DNA from: Desulfovibrio porci
GTDB lineage: Bacteria > Desulfobacterota > Desulfovibrionia > Desulfovibrionales > Desulfovibrionaceae
Reading direction: 5' to 3'
NCBI RefSeq assembly: GCF_009696265.1
Contig: NZ_VUMH01000003.1
Coordinates: 124,001-188,000, forward strand
DNA: 64,000 nucleotides
Positions 1 to 11,272 of the stretch are shown piece after piece (the stretch's first letter is position 1; every line of letters begins with the position of its first letter). The notes beneath the pieces were generated by a model. That model searched no databases. It was not told the origin of the DNA and worked only from the letters and a program-made list of their open reading frames with translations. A program made the position numbers and the translations under genes.

Positions 1-32
1 CGGGCGTTGAAGGCCAGTTCCACGGCTCGCAT
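1..32 (-). CDS. Possible start of a further minus-strand gene (cut by window edge)
   Basis: An ATG on the minus strand at position 32 lies four bases past the stop of the aminotransferase gene and opens a frame reading MRAVELAFNA before the window ends. The tight spacing fits a downstream operon partner. Too little is visible to name it, and it may be chance. Confidence 0.25.
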   Translation of the reverse strand, partial: MRAVELAFNA

Positions 33-36
33 GCGC

Positions 37-1188
37 TCAATCCAGCTTTGCTTCGGCCAGCCAGGCCTCAAAATGAGCCAGGTTTTCCCCGAAATTGCGG
101 CGGCCGTAGCCCATGCGAAAGTAGGGCTCGTCCACGCCGTAGACATTGCCGGGCAGAAGCAGCACCCCGGCCTGGCGCGCCAGACGCTCGCAGAACTCCG
201 TCGCCGGACCGTCAATATTGATCCGATGGAAGCCGACAGGCCCGGCCAAGGGGCGGTTGTGGATGAACAGACCGGCGTGCCGGGCGAAAAAGGCGTCTGC
301 CAGAGCCAGGTTGGCCCGGACGATGGCCCGGTTGCGCGCCAAAAGGGCCGGAGCGTGGCGCAGGGCCGTCAGGGCCAGTTCTTCCGACGGCGTAGCGCAG
401 CAGATGCTCAGATAATTCTTGAAGCGGCTCAAGGCCGTGAGCGTTTCACGATCACGGCTGGCCAGCCAGCCAATGCGCAGTCCCGGCAAGCCGTAGGCCT
501 TGGAAAGCACGCCGATGGAAACGCCCCTTTCATACAGCTCACAGACCGAAGAACGGGCGCGCCCGGCGTTTTCGTCCGGCCCGTCCGGATCTTCCAGACC
601 CTTGTAAACCTCGTCGGCGATCAGACGAATGCCCCGCCGCGCCGCCAGTTCGCAGAGCGCGCGCAGTTCCGCCTCACTCAGGGCGTAGCCCGTGGGATTA
701 TGGGGCGAGTTGATCACGATGGCCCTGGTGTCGGGCCGGAGCAGGGATTCCAGTTCGTCGAAATCCAGCACCCAGCCGCGCGCCGTCTGGCGGAAACGCC
801 AGAACGACACGTCGCAGCCCACGGACCGCGCCACCTCATACAGGGACTGGTAGGCCGGAAACATGCAGACCAGATGATCGCCCTTGTCCAGCAGCACGTT
901 GCAGCAGGAAAAAATGCCCTCCTGCGCGCCGGTCTGCACCAGCACCTGATCCCCGGTCACGCCCTGGTACAAACGGGCTATGGCCCGCCTGAGTTCCGGC
1001 CTGCCGTCATTTTCGGCATAGCCGAGCCGGGTTTGCAGAAAAGCCTCCCGCGCGGCGGCCGGGTCCGGTTCCAGCACCAGCAGTTCCGCGATGCTCAGGG
1101 CCTCACAGTCGGACTGGGCCAACAAATACGGTGCGGAAAATTCGTGTCTGCCGAAAAATACTTCCAGTTCAAAATCGGGAATGCGCAT
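37..1188 (-). CDS. PLP-dependent aminotransferase, class I/II fold
   Basis: Fold-type I aminotransferase of 383 residues, normal length for the family. It shows the substrate/cofactor loop NSPHNPTG (about residue 164), the cofactor aspartate in ADEVY (about 192) and the Schiff-base lysine in LSKAYGLPGLRIG (about Lys-230), followed by the arginine that contacts the PLP phosphate. I chose the ATG at 1188 because AAGGA sits six bases upstream; a TTG two codons earlier is the alternative. It transfers an amino group from an amino acid to a 2-oxo acid in the cytoplasm; the substrate cannot be read from sequence. It follows the diguanylate cyclase by about 48 bases on the same strand and may be co-transcribed with it. 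Confidence 0.88.
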   Translation of the reverse strand: MRIPDFELEVFFGRHEFSAPYLLAQSDCEALSIAELLVLEPDPAAAREAFLQTRLGYAENDGRPELRRAIARLYQGVTGDQVLVQTGAQEGIFSCCNVLLDKGDHLVCMFPAYQSLYEVARSVGCDVSFWRFRQTARGWVLDFDELESLLRPDTRAIVINSPHNPTGYALSEAELRALCELAARRGIRLIADEVYKGLEDPDGPDENAGRARSSVCELYERGVSIGVLSKAYGLPGLRIGWLASRDRETLTALSRFKNYLSICCATPSEELALTALRHAPALLARNRAIVRANLALADAFFARHAGLFIHNRPLAGPVGFHRINIDGPATEFCERLARQAGVLLLPGNVYGVDEPYFRMGYGRRNFGENLAHFEAWLAEAKLD

Positions 1189-1236
1189 CTTCAATCCTTA
1201 TCTTCCGGCGCGGCCCTGCGGAGAGCGCGCACGCCG

Positions 1237-2880
1237 TCAGCGACCCGAGCGGTAGGGACGGTCCGCCCCGCGATCGTCGTCCGGCGGATTTTCCAGGCCC
1301 GGTTCATACACGCAATACCCCAGCCTGCCGCGCTTGGCCGTATACATGGCCGCGTCCGCCCGGCGGATCAGTTCATCCAGCGTCAGGCCGGGTTCTTCAC
1401 TGCGCACAATGCCGATACTGGGGGAGAGATCCCGCAACATCTCGGAATTTCCGAAGGTTTCGCGCATCAGCTCCACCAGTTGCCCGGCCTTGCGAATCAG
1501 GAAATCCAGCGGGTGGTCCCTCAGATAGAGAACGAATTCGTCGCCGCCCAGACGGGCGGTAAGGGCTTCGGGACAGATTTCGCGCAGCAGGCCGGCCACC
1601 GTGACCAGAACATGATCGCCCGCCTGATGCCCGCAACGGTCATTGACGGCCTTGAAATTGTCCAGATCCATATAGAGCAGGCCTTCGGCTCCCTCCGTCA
1701 CGCCGGAACGCACGCGTTCATAGAAATAACGCCGGTTGTACAGGCCGGTCAACGTGTCGGTATTGGCATTGCGGGCCAGCCGACGCTCGAACTCGCGCTC
1801 CAGGGTGACGTCGCGAAAGATCACGATAGTGCCGATGCGGTGGGAAAAGACATCCAGAATAGCCTGTTCCTGGACATCCAGAAGCATCTCCCGGCCGTTA
1901 TGCTCCCAACGCAGTTCCTCACGCCCTTCCACCCGCACCAGACGGCCCTCGGCCAGGGCCTTTTCCCGCCAGATCCGGCAATTCTCGTCCAGGGCAACCT
2001 CGTCGGCAACGTCGAAAAATTCCCGGAATTTTTCATTGACGTTCACGACACGGTCCTCCGCGTCCGCAATCAGCACGGCAAAGGGCAGACTGCGCAGCAG
2101 CAGTTCCAGTTCCGCGCTCAGGCTGGCCAGATTGGTCACATCCAGGGCAATGCCCACCGTACCCATGATCCGCCCGTCATCATCAAAGAGAGGCGACTTC
2201 CAGGTCTTGAACTGACGCATGCCCTGCTTGCTTTTGACGATCTCGTCAAAAACACGGGTTTTCCCTTCTTCCATGACCACGACATCGGTTTCCAGGCAGA
2301 CGTATTCGCCTTTTTCGTATTCTTCCTTCTTCAGGTCCCAGATATAATAATGACCACGGCCTTCGATGTCCCGCTTGCTTTTGCCCACGGTACGGCAGAA
2401 ACTTTCGTTGACCTTGAGATGCGCGCCCTTGACGTCCTTGATCCAGACCAGGGACGGCGTGGTGTCGATGATCGTATCCAGATAAAGCTGCGTAAGGCGG
2501 ACATCCCGTTTCAGCTTGAGCCCGTCAAGCAGCTTGGCGAAACGGAACGCAAGCGCCGCCGGAGTGTGCGGCCCGGTCCAGATATCGTCGATCTGCGTCC
2601 AGAATTCCTCGGACGGGTTCGCGGCAAGCCCGGCGGGCGCCACAAGAATGATGACGGCCTCCGCTTTGGTCGCGCGACGGATGCCCGGCAGGCTTTCCGC
2701 TTGCCCGGCATTCAGAAAAATGACGTCGTCGTGTGCTAAATCCCGGCAATCAGCGCCGTCCGGACAGAAATCGACGGTAAAGATGTGCTCGAAATGCTCG
2801 CGCGGCATCACAGAACGCAGCGCATTTTCCAGCATCACGTCTCCACCGCAAATTCTGATCCGCAAGCTGCAATGATACAT
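1237..2880 (-). CDS. PAS-PAS-GGDEF diguanylate cyclase
   Basis: Cytoplasmic signalling protein of 547 residues that should make cyclic di-GMP. Layout: an N-terminal region of about 130 residues with no recognised domain, PAS around 133-250 (TPSLVWIKDVKG ... GTVGIALDVT), a second PAS around 260-360, then a GGDEF domain from about 370 (DTLTGLYNRRYFYERV) with intact GGDEF at 445-449. The product-inhibition RxxD site expected just before the active site is not seen (REIC instead), so feedback inhibition may be weak. The start at 2880 has AAGGAG ten bases upstream; the frame stays open for 54 more codons but those look non-coding. The lack of membrane segments suggests an internal signal. Confidence 0.88.
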   Translation of the reverse strand: MYHCSLRIRICGGDVMLENALRSVMPREHFEHIFTVDFCPDGADCRDLAHDDVIFLNAGQAESLPGIRRATKAEAVIILVAPAGLAANPSEEFWTQIDDIWTGPHTPAALAFRFAKLLDGLKLKRDVRLTQLYLDTIIDTTPSLVWIKDVKGAHLKVNESFCRTVGKSKRDIEGRGHYYIWDLKKEEYEKGEYVCLETDVVVMEEGKTRVFDEIVKSKQGMRQFKTWKSPLFDDDGRIMGTVGIALDVTNLASLSAELELLLRSLPFAVLIADAEDRVVNVNEKFREFFDVADEVALDENCRIWREKALAEGRLVRVEGREELRWEHNGREMLLDVQEQAILDVFSHRIGTIVIFRDVTLEREFERRLARNANTDTLTGLYNRRYFYERVRSGVTEGAEGLLYMDLDNFKAVNDRCGHQAGDHVLVTVAGLLREICPEALTARLGGDEFVLYLRDHPLDFLIRKAGQLVELMRETFGNSEMLRDLSPSIGIVRSEEPGLTLDELIRRADAAMYTAKRGRLGYCVYEPGLENPPDDDRGADRPYRSGR

Positions 2881-3055
2881 GCGCCTTAGTCTCCTTTGCC
2901 GGAGGGGGAAGCCCGGCGGGCGGCGTACCGTTTCTAGCGCATTTTGGCTCAAAACAGTGTTTCCCGCAAGGAATAATCCACCAAATACCGTAAACTTAAG
3001 TAAAAAACTAGGGATTAAAAACAACTGCTTTCCGCCCGGCATGAGGCGGGCAGCC

Positions 3056-6000
3056 TCATCCCCGACGGCTGAGCACGGCCAGACGCGCGGCTCTGGCGCT
3101 GCCGTAGCGCAGCCGCCACCAGAAACGCCGCGCGCGCAGGCGGGCGCGGTCCAGGCAGAGGTAGACCACGGGGGTGGTGTACAAGGTCAGCACCTGGCTG
3201 ACCAGCAGGCCGCCCACAATGGTGATGCCCAGGGGCTGGCGGATCTCCGCGCCGTCGCCCTGGCCCAGGGCCAGAGGCACCGCGCCGAGGATGGCCGCCG
3301 CCGTGGTCATCATAATCGGCCGGAAGCGCAACAGGCAGGCCTCGTAAATGGCCTTGTCCGGCGGCAGGCGGCGAACGCGGGAGGCGTCCAGGGCGAAGTC
3401 GATGAGCATGATGGCGTTTTTCTTGACGATGCCCGCCAGCAGCAGCACGCCGATGAGCGCTATGACGCTGAACTCCATCTTGAAAAGCATCAGGGAAAGC
3501 AGGGCTCCGCCGCCCGCCGACGGCAGGGTGGAAAGGATGGTCAGGGGGTGGATCAGGCTTTCATAGAGAACGCCCAGCACGATATACAGGGCGGCCAGGG
3601 CGGCCAGAATCAGAATGACCTGGCTGCTCATGGTGTCGCTGAACATCTTGGCCGTGCCCTGGAAGCTGCCCACAATGCCGGAGGGCATGCCGATTCTGAC
3701 CCGCGCTTCGGCAATGGCCGCCTGCGCCTCGGAAAGTGCGGCCCCCTGGGCCAGATTGAAGGAAATGGTCACGGCGGCGAACTGGCCCTGATGCGCCACG
3801 GAGAGGGGCGCGAAGGCCGGGCCCACGCTGGCCACACTGAGCAGGGGCACCAGACCGTCCTTGCCCGGCAGGCGCACCTTGTCCAGGGCCTGCGCGCCTT
3901 CCAGCCAGTCCGGAGCGTATTCCAGCACCACGCGGTACTGGTTCTTGTCCTGATAGATGGTGGAGACCTGGCGCTGGCCGAAAGCGTTGTTCAGGGCCGC
4001 GTCCACTTCGCGCATGTTCAGGCCCAGACGGGCCAGGGCGTCGCGGTTGACCGTGATCATGGTCTGGAGCCCGCGCTCCTCGATGTCGCTGTCCACATCC
4101 TTGAACAGGGGAACCTTGGCCAGCGCCTCCTGCAAACGACGGCCCCAGGTACGCAGTTCGTCCAGGTTGTCGGCCTGCAGGGTGTACTGATACTGGGAAC
4201 GTGCGCTGCGCCCGCCCATCATGATGTCCTGGGCCGGTTGCAGAAAAATCTGCAAACCCGGCTCGGAGGACAGCTTGCCGCGCAGCCGCCCGATGACCGC
4301 CTGCGCGCCGATCTTGCGTTCCTCCAGGGGCTTGAGCGAAATGAACACCCCGCCCCCGCCGCGCCCGCCGGAAATATGGGCCGAAACCTGCTCCACGGCC
4401 GGGTCCGCGCGGATCACGTTGACCAGTTTTTCCAGTTTGACCTGCATGGCCTGGAAGGAGGCGCTCTGGTCCGCCCGGATGCCGCCCATGATCACCCCGG
4501 TGTCCTGCTGGGGGAAAAAGCCCTTGGGCACCACGATATACAGCCAGATGTTGCCCGCGATGACCAGCAGCAGCGAAAGGATGGTCAGGCGCGGATGGCG
4601 CAGCACCACGGCCAGACTGGCGGCATAGCCGCGCTGCATGCCCGCCAGCATGCCGCCCCAGGCCTGGCCCACGCGCGTGCACCATTGCCGCAGCGGGCTC
4701 AAAAAGCCCGTGCGGGATCGCAGCAGGCGCTCCTTGCGCCGGGCCAGGTCCACGTCGAAGGGACGCAGCAGCTTGGCGCACATCATGGGCGTGGTGGTCA
4801 GGGAGACCAGCATGGACACCAGCACCGCCGTGGTCAGCACCACGGAAAATTCCCGGAACAGCCGCCCTACAATGCCGCCCATGAACAAAATGGGCGTGAA
4901 CACAGCCACCAGAGAAATGGAAATGGACATTACGGTGAAGCCCACCTCGCGTGCCCCCCGCAGGGCCGCGCGCAACGGGCTTTCACCCATTTCCAGACGG
5001 CGGACGATATTTTCCAGCACCACAATGGCGTCATCCACCACAAAACCCGTGGACACGGTGAGCGCCATGAGCGAGAGATTGTCCAGGCTGTAGCCGCAAA
5101 GATACATGACCCCGAAGGTGGCGATAAGCGAGACCGGCGCGGCCACGGCCGGAATGCTGGTGGCTCTGGCGTTGCGCAGAAACAGAAAGGTCACCAGCAC
5201 CACCAGGCCCATGGCCAGCATGAGACTCTTTTCCACTTCGCGCAAAGAGGCGCGGATGGTCAGGGAGCGGTCCATGCGCAGCGTCAGGTCCGCGCTTTCC
5301 GGCAGCCAGGAGCGCAATTGCGGCATCATGGCCTTGACCCGGTCCACAGTCTCGATGATGTTGGCGCCGGGCGAACGGAAGACGATCAGCAAGATGGCCG
5401 GTTTGCCGTTGGCCACGGCCATGTTGCGCACGTCCTGCGAGGAATCCTCCACCCGGGCCACGTCCGAGAGGCGGATGGTCCTGCCGTCCTTCTGGGCCAC
5501 GATCAGCGGCTTGTAGTCGTCGGCCTTCAAAAGCTGGTCGTTGGCCCCCACCAACCAGAAATTTTTGTCGTTCTCCAGCATACCCTTGGGCAGAAAGGCG
5601 TTGGCCGCGGCCAGGGCCTTGCGCACGTCCTCGGTGCTCACTCCCGCGCGGTTCAGGGCGTCGGGGATGGCCTCCACCCGCACGGCGGGCAGGGCTCCGC
5701 CGCCCACGGTGACCTCGCCCACGCCGGGAATCTGCGAAATCTTCTGGGCCAGCACTGTGGAGGCCGCATCGTAAAGCTGGGCGCGGGTCAGCACGTCCGA
5801 GGTGATGGACAAAATCATGATCGGCGCGCCCGAGGGGTTGACCTTGCGGTAGGAGGGATTGGACGGCATGGTCGGCAGGGTTGAACGGGCCGCGTTGATG
5901 GCCCCCTGCACGTCGCGGGCCGCGCCGTCTATGTCCCGGTCCAGATCAAACTGCAAAATCACGTTGCTGGACCCCAGGCTGCTGGAAGAGGTCATTTCCG

Positions 6001-6304
6001 TGACCCCGGCGATGCGCCCCAGGGCCCGCTCCAATGGGGTGGCTACGGTGGCGGCCATGGTTTCCGGGCTGGCGCCGGGCATGCGCGCGCGCACCACCAC
6101 CACGGGAAAGTCCACTTCAGGCAGCGGAGCCACGGGCAGCAGGCCGAAGGCCACCATACCGGCCAGGGCTATGGCGATGGTCAGCAGCGTGGTGGCCACG
6201 GGCCGCCGGATGAACGGCGCGGAAATATTCAGCGGAATGAATTCCGGCCCAAAGCGGCGGCGCTTTCCCCCGCCCGCCTTGTCGGCGTCGCCGGGCGCGC
6301 TCAT
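3056..6304 (-). CDS. mdtC: RND multidrug efflux permease, MdtC-like
   Basis: Inner-membrane proton-driven efflux pump subunit of 1082 residues, normal for the AcrB/MdtC superfamily. It begins with an extra hydrophilic stretch of about 28 residues, then the typical first helix ([21 protein letters not shown]). Visible family signatures are the porter-domain repeat, the proton-relay helix region [18 protein letters not shown] and its second-half counterpart [17 protein letters not shown]. Its start codon overlaps the mdtB stop (ATGA), so the two permeases are translationally coupled, as in heteromultimeric MdtBC. No TolC-type outer-membrane factor lies in the window. The unusual N-terminal extension might be removed if translation starts later. 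Confidence 0.93.
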   Translation of the reverse strand: MSAPGDADKAGGGKRRRFGPEFIPLNISAPFIRRPVATTLLTIAIALAGMVAFGLLPVAPLPEVDFPVVVVRARMPGASPETMAATVATPLERALGRIAGVTEMTSSSSLGSSNVILQFDLDRDIDGAARDVQGAINAARSTLPTMPSNPSYRKVNPSGAPIMILSITSDVLTRAQLYDAASTVLAQKISQIPGVGEVTVGGGALPAVRVEAIPDALNRAGVSTEDVRKALAAANAFLPKGMLENDKNFWLVGANDQLLKADDYKPLIVAQKDGRTIRLSDVARVEDSSQDVRNMAVANGKPAILLIVFRSPGANIIETVDRVKAMMPQLRSWLPESADLTLRMDRSLTIRASLREVEKSLMLAMGLVVLVTFLFLRNARATSIPAVAAPVSLIATFGVMYLCGYSLDNLSLMALTVSTGFVVDDAIVVLENIVRRLEMGESPLRAALRGAREVGFTVMSISISLVAVFTPILFMGGIVGRLFREFSVVLTTAVLVSMLVSLTTTPMMCAKLLRPFDVDLARRKERLLRSRTGFLSPLRQWCTRVGQAWGGMLAGMQRGYAASLAVVLRHPRLTILSLLLVIAGNIWLYIVVPKGFFPQQDTGVIMGGIRADQSASFQAMQVKLEKLVNVIRADPAVEQVSAHISGGRGGGGVFISLKPLEERKIGAQAVIGRLRGKLSSEPGLQIFLQPAQDIMMGGRSARSQYQYTLQADNLDELRTWGRRLQEALAKVPLFKDVDSDIEERGLQTMITVNRDALARLGLNMREVDAALNNAFGQRQVSTIYQDKNQYRVVLEYAPDWLEGAQALDKVRLPGKDGLVPLLSVASVGPAFAPLSVAHQGQFAAVTISFNLAQGAALSEAQAAIAEARVRIGMPSGIVGSFQGTAKMFSDTMSSQVILILAALAALYIVLGVLYESLIHPLTILSTLPSAGGGALLSLMLFKMEFSVIALIGVLLLAGIVKKNAIMLIDFALDASRVRRLPPDKAIYEACLLRFRPIMMTTAAAILGAVPLALGQGDGAEIRQPLGITIVGGLLVSQVLTLYTTPVVYLCLDRARLRARRFWWRLRYGSARAARLAVLSRRG

Positions 6305-9300
6305 GCGCCCTCCTCCACGGGCCGCGTGCCTTGCGTGGACTTATGGCGCAGACGCAGGCTCATGCGGTCAAACCAGAGATAGATGACCGGCGTGGTGAAG
6401 AGCGTCAGCACCTGGCTCACGATCAGGCCGCCCACCATGGTCACGCCCAGGGGCCGCCGCAGCTCCGCGCCCATGCCCCAGCCGATCATCAGAGGCAAAG
6501 CCCCCAGCAGGGCGGCCATGGTGGTCATCAATATGGGCCGCAGGCGCAGCAGGCAGGCTTGACGGATGGCGGCCAGCGGCGGCTTGCCCTCCCCCCGTTC
6601 GGCCTCCAGGGCGAAGTCGATCATCATGATGGCGTTTTTCTTGACGATGCCGATGAGCAGGATGATGCCGATGATGCCCACCACACCCAGTTCCATGCCC
6701 GCCAGCAGCAGAGCCAGCAAGGCCCCCACCCCGGCCGAAGGCAGGGTGGAAAGGATGGTCACCGGGTGGATGTAGCTCTCGTAAAGCACGCCCAGCACGA
6801 TGTACATGGTCACGATGGCCGCCAGGATCAGCCAGATCTGGTTGTCCGTGGAGGACAGAAAGGCCTGGGCCGCGCCCTGGAACTGGGTGCGCAGAGCCGG
6901 GGGCAGGCCCAGCTCCTTTTCCACAGCCAGCACCGCGTTCACGGCCGCGCCCAGCGAGGAATCGCGGGCCACGTTGAAGGAAATGGTGGCCACCGGGAAC
7001 TGGCCCTGGCGCGCGATGGAAAGCTGGGCCGGGCGCTCCTCCAGCGTGGCGATGCTGGTCAGGGGCACGGGATCGCCCGAAGAACCGCGCACATGGATGT
7101 TCTCAATGGCCGCCGGGCCCAGGCGGAAGCGCGGGGCCACCTCCAGCACCACCTTGTATTGGTTGGTCTGGGTGAAGATGGTGGATATCAGACGCTGGCC
7201 CAGGGCGTCGTAGAGGGCGTTGTCGATGTCCGACATGCTGATGCCCAGCCGCCCGGCCGCGTCACGGTTGATGTTCAGCCAGGCCATGCGCCCCGGCTTC
7301 TGGAGGTCGCTGGTCACGTGCTCCAGCTCGGGCCGTTCGGACAAGGCCTGGACCACGCGCGGCACCCAGGCCTGCAACTGCTCCCGGTTCAAAGCCTCCA
7401 CGGTGAACTGGTACTGGGTGCGCGAGACACGGTCCTCAATGGTCAGATCCTGCACGGGCTGCATATACAGGGTCAGCCCCGGCAGGTGCGCGGCCCGCGC
7501 CATGAGCCGCTTGGCAATGGCCGGGGCGCGGGCGTCGCGCTCGGAAAGCGGCTTGAGTTCCACGGTCAGACGCGAGGTGCCCAGACTCTGGTTGATGCCG
7601 TCCACACCCACGAAAAAGACCACGCTTTCCACGGCCGGATCCTGCAGGATCATGTCCGCCAGTTCACGCTGGCGTCCGGCCATGGCCGCGAAGGAGGTAT
7701 CCTGCGGGGCCTCGGCAATGCCCTGGATCACGCCCGTGTCCTGCACCGGAAAAAAGCCCTTGGGCACCACGATATACAGAATCACGGTGAGCGCCAGGGT
7801 GCCCAGGGCCACGCCCAGGGTCAGGCGCTGGTGGGCGAAAACCCAGTCCAGCCGGTGCTCGTACCAGAGCAGCAGACGGCTGAAAAAGCGGCCCGCCTCC
7901 TTCTCCCCGGCATGACGCTCGGGCCGCAGCATGACCGCGCAGAGCATGGGCGTGAGCGTGAGGGAGATCACCGCAGAAATCAATATGGTCACGGCCAAGG
8001 TCACGGCGAATTCGCGGAACAGCCGCCCGGCCACATCCCCCATGAACAGCAACGGGATGAGCACCGCCACCAGGGAGATGGTCAGGGAGATGATGGTGAA
8101 GCCGATCTGGCCCGCGCCCTTGAGTGCGGCCTGGAGGGGCCGCTCGCCCTGCTCCAGGTAGCGGGAAATGTTTTCAATGACCACAATGGCGTCGTCCACC
8201 ACAAAACCGGTGGCGATGACCAGAGCCATGAGCGTGAGATTGTTCAGGGAAAATCCGGCCAGATACATGACCCCCAGCGAACCCACCAGAGACAGGGGCA
8301 CTGCCAGGGCCGGGATGATGGTGGCCTCCACATTGCGCAGAAAAATCCAGATGACCCAGATAACCAAGGCCACGGCCAGCAGCAGTTCCAGTTGCACGTC
8401 ATGCACCGTGGCGCGGATGGTGGTGGTGCGGTCCGTAACCACGCGCACCTCCACGTTGCCGGGCAGGGTCTGCTGCAGTACGGGCAGCAGGCGGGTCACG
8501 CTGTCGGCCACGCTGATGACGTTGGCGCCGGGCTGGCGCTGCACCGAGAGCACAATGGCCGGGCGGAAGGAATCCTTGCCGTCCGCGCCCGCCGCGGCCA
8601 CATAGGCGGCCAGACGCGCGTTTTCCGCGCCCTCCAGCACATCGGCCACGTCCGTGAGGCGCAAGGGTGCGCCGTCCTTGTAGCCGATGATGGTCCGGGC
8701 GTATTCCCGGGCCGAGGAAAGCTGGTCGTTGGCGTCGATGGTGCTGGCCCGTTCCGGCCCGTCAAAGCTGCCCTTGGCGTCGTTGACGTTGGCCGAGGCA
8801 ATGGCCGAGCGCACGTCGGCCAGGGTCAGGCCCGCACCTGCCAGGGCCTTGGGGTTGACCTGCACGCGCACGGCCGGGCGCTGCCCGCCGGACAGCGTGA
8901 CCAGACCCACGCCGGGCAGTTGCGAAATCTTTTGCGCCAGGCGGGTGTCCACCAGGTCTTCCAGACGGGTCAGGGGCATGGCGTCGCTGGTCACGGCCAG
9001 GGTGACGATGGGCGGGTCCGCCGGGTTGACCTTGTTGTAGACCGGCGGATTGGGCAGATCGCCGGGCAACAGGTTGTCCGCCGCATTGATGGCCGCCTGC
9101 ACCTCCTGCTCGGCCACGTCCAGGGCGATGGAAAGGTCGAATTGCAAGGTGATGACCGAGGCCCCGGCCGAGGACAGGGAACTCATCTGCACCAGGCCGG
9201 GCATGATGCCGAACTGGCGCTCCAGCGGAGCCGTGACCACCGCCGCGATGACGTCCGGCGACGCGCCGGGATAGAGCGTCTGCACCTGGATGGTGGGATA

Positions 9301-9423
9301 GTCGATCTGCGGCAGGGCCGCCACCGGCAGGGAGCGGTAGGCCAGCAGGCCCGAGAGCAGCAGGGCCACCATCAGCAGGGAGGTGGCGATGGGGCGGAGG
9401 ATAAAGATGCGGGAGAGGTTCAT
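6301..9423 (-). CDS. mdtB: RND multidrug efflux permease, MdtB-like
   Basis: Second RND permease, 1040 residues, starting [25 protein letters not shown], with porter repeats, the [18 protein letters not shown] helix and the second-half [17 protein letters not shown] helix. The pairing of two different permeases with one adaptor identifies an MdtABC/MuxABC type pump; in E. coli MdtB and MdtC form a mixed trimer. It overlaps mdtC by 4 bases downstream. Upstream it is separated from the adaptor gene mdtA by about 650 bases of non-coding, repeat-containing DNA, which is unusual for this operon. Confidence 0.93.
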   Translation of the reverse strand: MNLSRIFILRPIATSLLMVALLLSGLLAYRSLPVAALPQIDYPTIQVQTLYPGASPDVIAAVVTAPLERQFGIMPGLVQMSSLSSAGASVITLQFDLSIALDVAEQEVQAAINAADNLLPGDLPNPPVYNKVNPADPPIVTLAVTSDAMPLTRLEDLVDTRLAQKISQLPGVGLVTLSGGQRPAVRVQVNPKALAGAGLTLADVRSAIASANVNDAKGSFDGPERASTIDANDQLSSAREYARTIIGYKDGAPLRLTDVADVLEGAENARLAAYVAAAGADGKDSFRPAIVLSVQRQPGANVISVADSVTRLLPVLQQTLPGNVEVRVVTDRTTTIRATVHDVQLELLLAVALVIWVIWIFLRNVEATIIPALAVPLSLVGSLGVMYLAGFSLNNLTLMALVIATGFVVDDAIVVIENISRYLEQGERPLQAALKGAGQIGFTIISLTISLVAVLIPLLFMGDVAGRLFREFAVTLAVTILISAVISLTLTPMLCAVMLRPERHAGEKEAGRFFSRLLLWYEHRLDWVFAHQRLTLGVALGTLALTVILYIVVPKGFFPVQDTGVIQGIAEAPQDTSFAAMAGRQRELADMILQDPAVESVVFFVGVDGINQSLGTSRLTVELKPLSERDARAPAIAKRLMARAAHLPGLTLYMQPVQDLTIEDRVSRTQYQFTVEALNREQLQAWVPRVVQALSERPELEHVTSDLQKPGRMAWLNINRDAAGRLGISMSDIDNALYDALGQRLISTIFTQTNQYKVVLEVAPRFRLGPAAIENIHVRGSSGDPVPLTSIATLEERPAQLSIARQGQFPVATISFNVARDSSLGAAVNAVLAVEKELGLPPALRTQFQGAAQAFLSSTDNQIWLILAAIVTMYIVLGVLYESYIHPVTILSTLPSAGVGALLALLLAGMELGVVGIIGIILLIGIVKKNAIMMIDFALEAERGEGKPPLAAIRQACLLRLRPILMTTMAALLGALPLMIGWGMGAELRRPLGVTMVGGLIVSQVLTLFTTPVIYLWFDRMSLRLRHKSTQGTRPVEEGA

Positions 9424-10069
9424 CGTACATGCACCTTACCCGCTCAAAAGAAGAACGGGCTTGTCGCTGAGATTTCAGGCGTCACATCCCCGACGGCTGT
9501 AATCGGCCTGTCGCAAACTTTTTATGTTGCGCCCTCCGGGCACAAGGTTCTTCGCCAGTCTGGCGATGGGCCGCCTCCGGTGCGGGCAACAAGGGGGCTG
9601 ACGCGCGGACGAGGAATGCTTCGCCCTTGGGGCGCGGCGTTTTCCGCTCCGCTCGAGTTTGGGCCGCCTTCCCGGCGCGGGGCGGGGCTTGCCCGCGTGC
9701 GGGCTACGCCCCCTAAGCGCCGCGTATCAACATCCAACGGCTGAGCATCTCCTTCTCAACGACCGTCAGCGGATGGCATTGCGCGGCGCGAAGAGAGATC
9801 ACCCGAGCCTGCGCAAGCATGGCGAGGGAAGCTCCCGCAGCAAATGCCGCGCAGCCCTCGCGGAATGAGAGCGTTGGAAAGCCTGGCGGGGGGTGCTCCG
9901 GGGGGTTGCAAGGGGGCGGAGGAGGGGGCGCAGCCCCATAACCCGCCCCCTGCCCGCGCCGGAGGCGGCCCAAGCCACAGCGTGACGCAACATCGCGCAC
10001 CCGCAGGCACACAAAACCCCGTCCGGGCGACAAGCCCCTAAAAACTAACCGCCAATCCGGCGGAACCCT
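9424..10069. other. Non-coding gap between mdtB and mdtA with dispersed GC-rich motif copies
   Basis: No convincing gene is present; frames here have the composition of GC-rich junk, with proline runs. A 21-base motif at 9568-9588 is repeated in inverted orientation at 9952-9972 with one mismatch, and a looser third copy in the first orientation lies near 9657-9682 (core GGGCCGCC followed by CGGCGCGGG). An 8-base sequence ATGTTGCG flanks the left copy (about 9533) and is inverted beyond the right copy (about 9988). A short hairpin CGCCAG-T-CTGGCG lies near 9553. It may be a decayed mobile repeat that separates the adaptor from the permeases. Confidence 0.5.
9568..9972. repeat. Long-range inverted repeat (21 bp arms, about 360 bp apart)
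   Basis: The arms are 9568-9588 and 9952-9972 and match at 20 of 21 positions when one is reverse-complemented. Flanking 8-base blocks outside each arm are also inverted copies. This is compatible with terminal repeats of a small non-autonomous element or with two copies of a dispersed intergenic motif; no transposase is present. Confidence 0.5.
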
Positions 10070-11272
10070 CTACTCCACCGGCTCCGCCTTCGGCGTCTCC
10101 ACCGTCGCCGCCACCTTGACCTTGATGCCGCCGCGCAGCCGGTCCAGGCCGTCCACCACCACAACTTCCCCGGCCTTCAGGCCCTTGTCGATGACCGTAA
10201 GCCGGTCCGTGCTGATGCCCGGCGTCACCTCGCGCACGTGGGCGATATCGTCGCCCTTGTCGTCCTTGCTCACCACATAGACGTAGGAACCGCGCGAGCC
10301 CAGCTGCACCGCCGAGGCCGGAATGGTCACGGCATCCTTGAGCATGCGGACCATCAGCCGGGCGTTGACGAACTGGTTGGGATAAAGCGCTTCGTCCTGA
10401 TTGGGAAAACGGGCCTTGAGCCTGACCGTGCCCGTGGCCGCGTCGATCTGGTTGTCCAGGCGCAGCAGGGCGCCCACGGCCAACAGATGCTTCTGCTCCC
10501 TGTCCCAGGCCTGCACGGGCAGGGGCGGCAGGGAGGGATTTTCCTCGCGCTGCCGCAAGGCCTGCGCCACCAAAGGCACCTGGCTTTCCGGCAGGGTAAA
10601 GAGCACGTCGCAGGGGCTGACCTCGGTGATGCGCACCAGGCCGTCGCTGTCCGAACTTTTGATCTGATTGCCCTCGTCCACGTTGCGCAGGCCCAGCCGA
10701 CCGCCCACGGGCGCGGTGATCCGGCTGTACTCCAGTTGCAGGCGGGCCGAATCCACGGCGGCCTTGTCCGCCTCCACCGTGCCTTCGTACTGGCGCACCA
10801 GAGCGCGCTGGGTCTCGTACTGCTGGGCCGCGATAAAGTCGCCCTTGGCCAGCTTGGCGTAGCGCGTCAGGTCGCGGCGGGCGTTGTCCAGCTGGGCCTG
10901 ATCCTTGGCCAGATTGCCCTGGGCCTCGTCCAGAGCCGCCTGAAAGAGCCGGGGGTCGATTTCCGCCAGCAGCTCGCCGGCCTTGACGCGCTGGCCTTCC
11001 TGAAAGTGCAGGCGGACCAGTTGGCCGTCCACCCGGCTTTTGACCAGAACGTCGCTGGAGGGCGTCACCGTGCCCAGACCGTTGAGAAAATGCGGCACAT
11101 CCTGCGCCACGGCCGTGGCCACACGCACCGGCGGCGCGTCCATGCTCATGCCGGGCCGGGCCGGGCCGCCCGCGAAAAACAGACGCCAGACGATCAACAG
11201 CGCCGCCAGGGCCAGCGCCAGCCAGATATAGATACGGCGACGGCCCGTATTCCGTTGCGCCCATGCCTTCAC
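10070..11272 (-). CDS. mdtA: RND efflux periplasmic adaptor subunit, MdtA-like
   Basis: Membrane fusion protein of 400 residues that bridges the inner-membrane permeases and an outer-membrane channel. It has an N-terminal signal anchor (IYIWLALALAALLIVWRLFF), the first half of the lipoyl-like domain (VKSRVDGQLVRLHFQEGQRVKAGELLAEIDP), an alpha-hairpin of about residues 110-170, the second lipoyl half (SRITAPVGGRLGLRNVDEGN) and beta-barrel and membrane-proximal domains. Its start overlaps the histidine kinase stop by 4 bases, so regulator and pump genes form one transcription unit. The next gene, mdtB, is about 650 bases away. Confidence 0.92.
   Translation of the reverse strand: MKAWAQRNTGRRRIYIWLALALAALLIVWRLFFAGGPARPGMSMDAPPVRVATAVAQDVPHFLNGLGTVTPSSDVLVKSRVDGQLVRLHFQEGQRVKAGELLAEIDPRLFQAALDEAQGNLAKDQAQLDNARRDLTRYAKLAKGDFIAAQQYETQRALVRQYEGTVEADKAAVDSARLQLEYSRITAPVGGRLGLRNVDEGNQIKSSDSDGLVRITEVSPCDVLFTLPESQVPLVAQALRQREENPSLPPLPVQAWDREQKHLLAVGALLRLDNQIDAATGTVRLKARFPNQDEALYPNQFVNARLMVRMLKDAVTIPASAVQLGSRGSYVYVVSKDDKGDDIAHVREVTPGISTDRLTVIDKGLKAGEVVVVDGLDRLRGGIKVKVAATVETPKAEPVE

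Noticed and set aside
7-2739. Open frame of 910 codons on the plus strand
   Set aside because: It lies antisense to the aminotransferase and diguanylate cyclase genes, has no domain pattern and reflects third-position GC bias.
2879-9744. Two open frames of over 1000 codons on the plus strand (2879-5884 and 6331-9744)
   Set aside because: Both are antisense to the RND permease genes, with Gln/His/Gly-rich nonsense composition typical of shadow frames in GC-rich DNA.
9713-10033. Proline-rich 106-residue open frame in the mdtA-mdtB gap
   Set aside because: It has a PPPPPP run and no ribosome-binding site, and overlaps the inverted repeat, so it looks non-coding.
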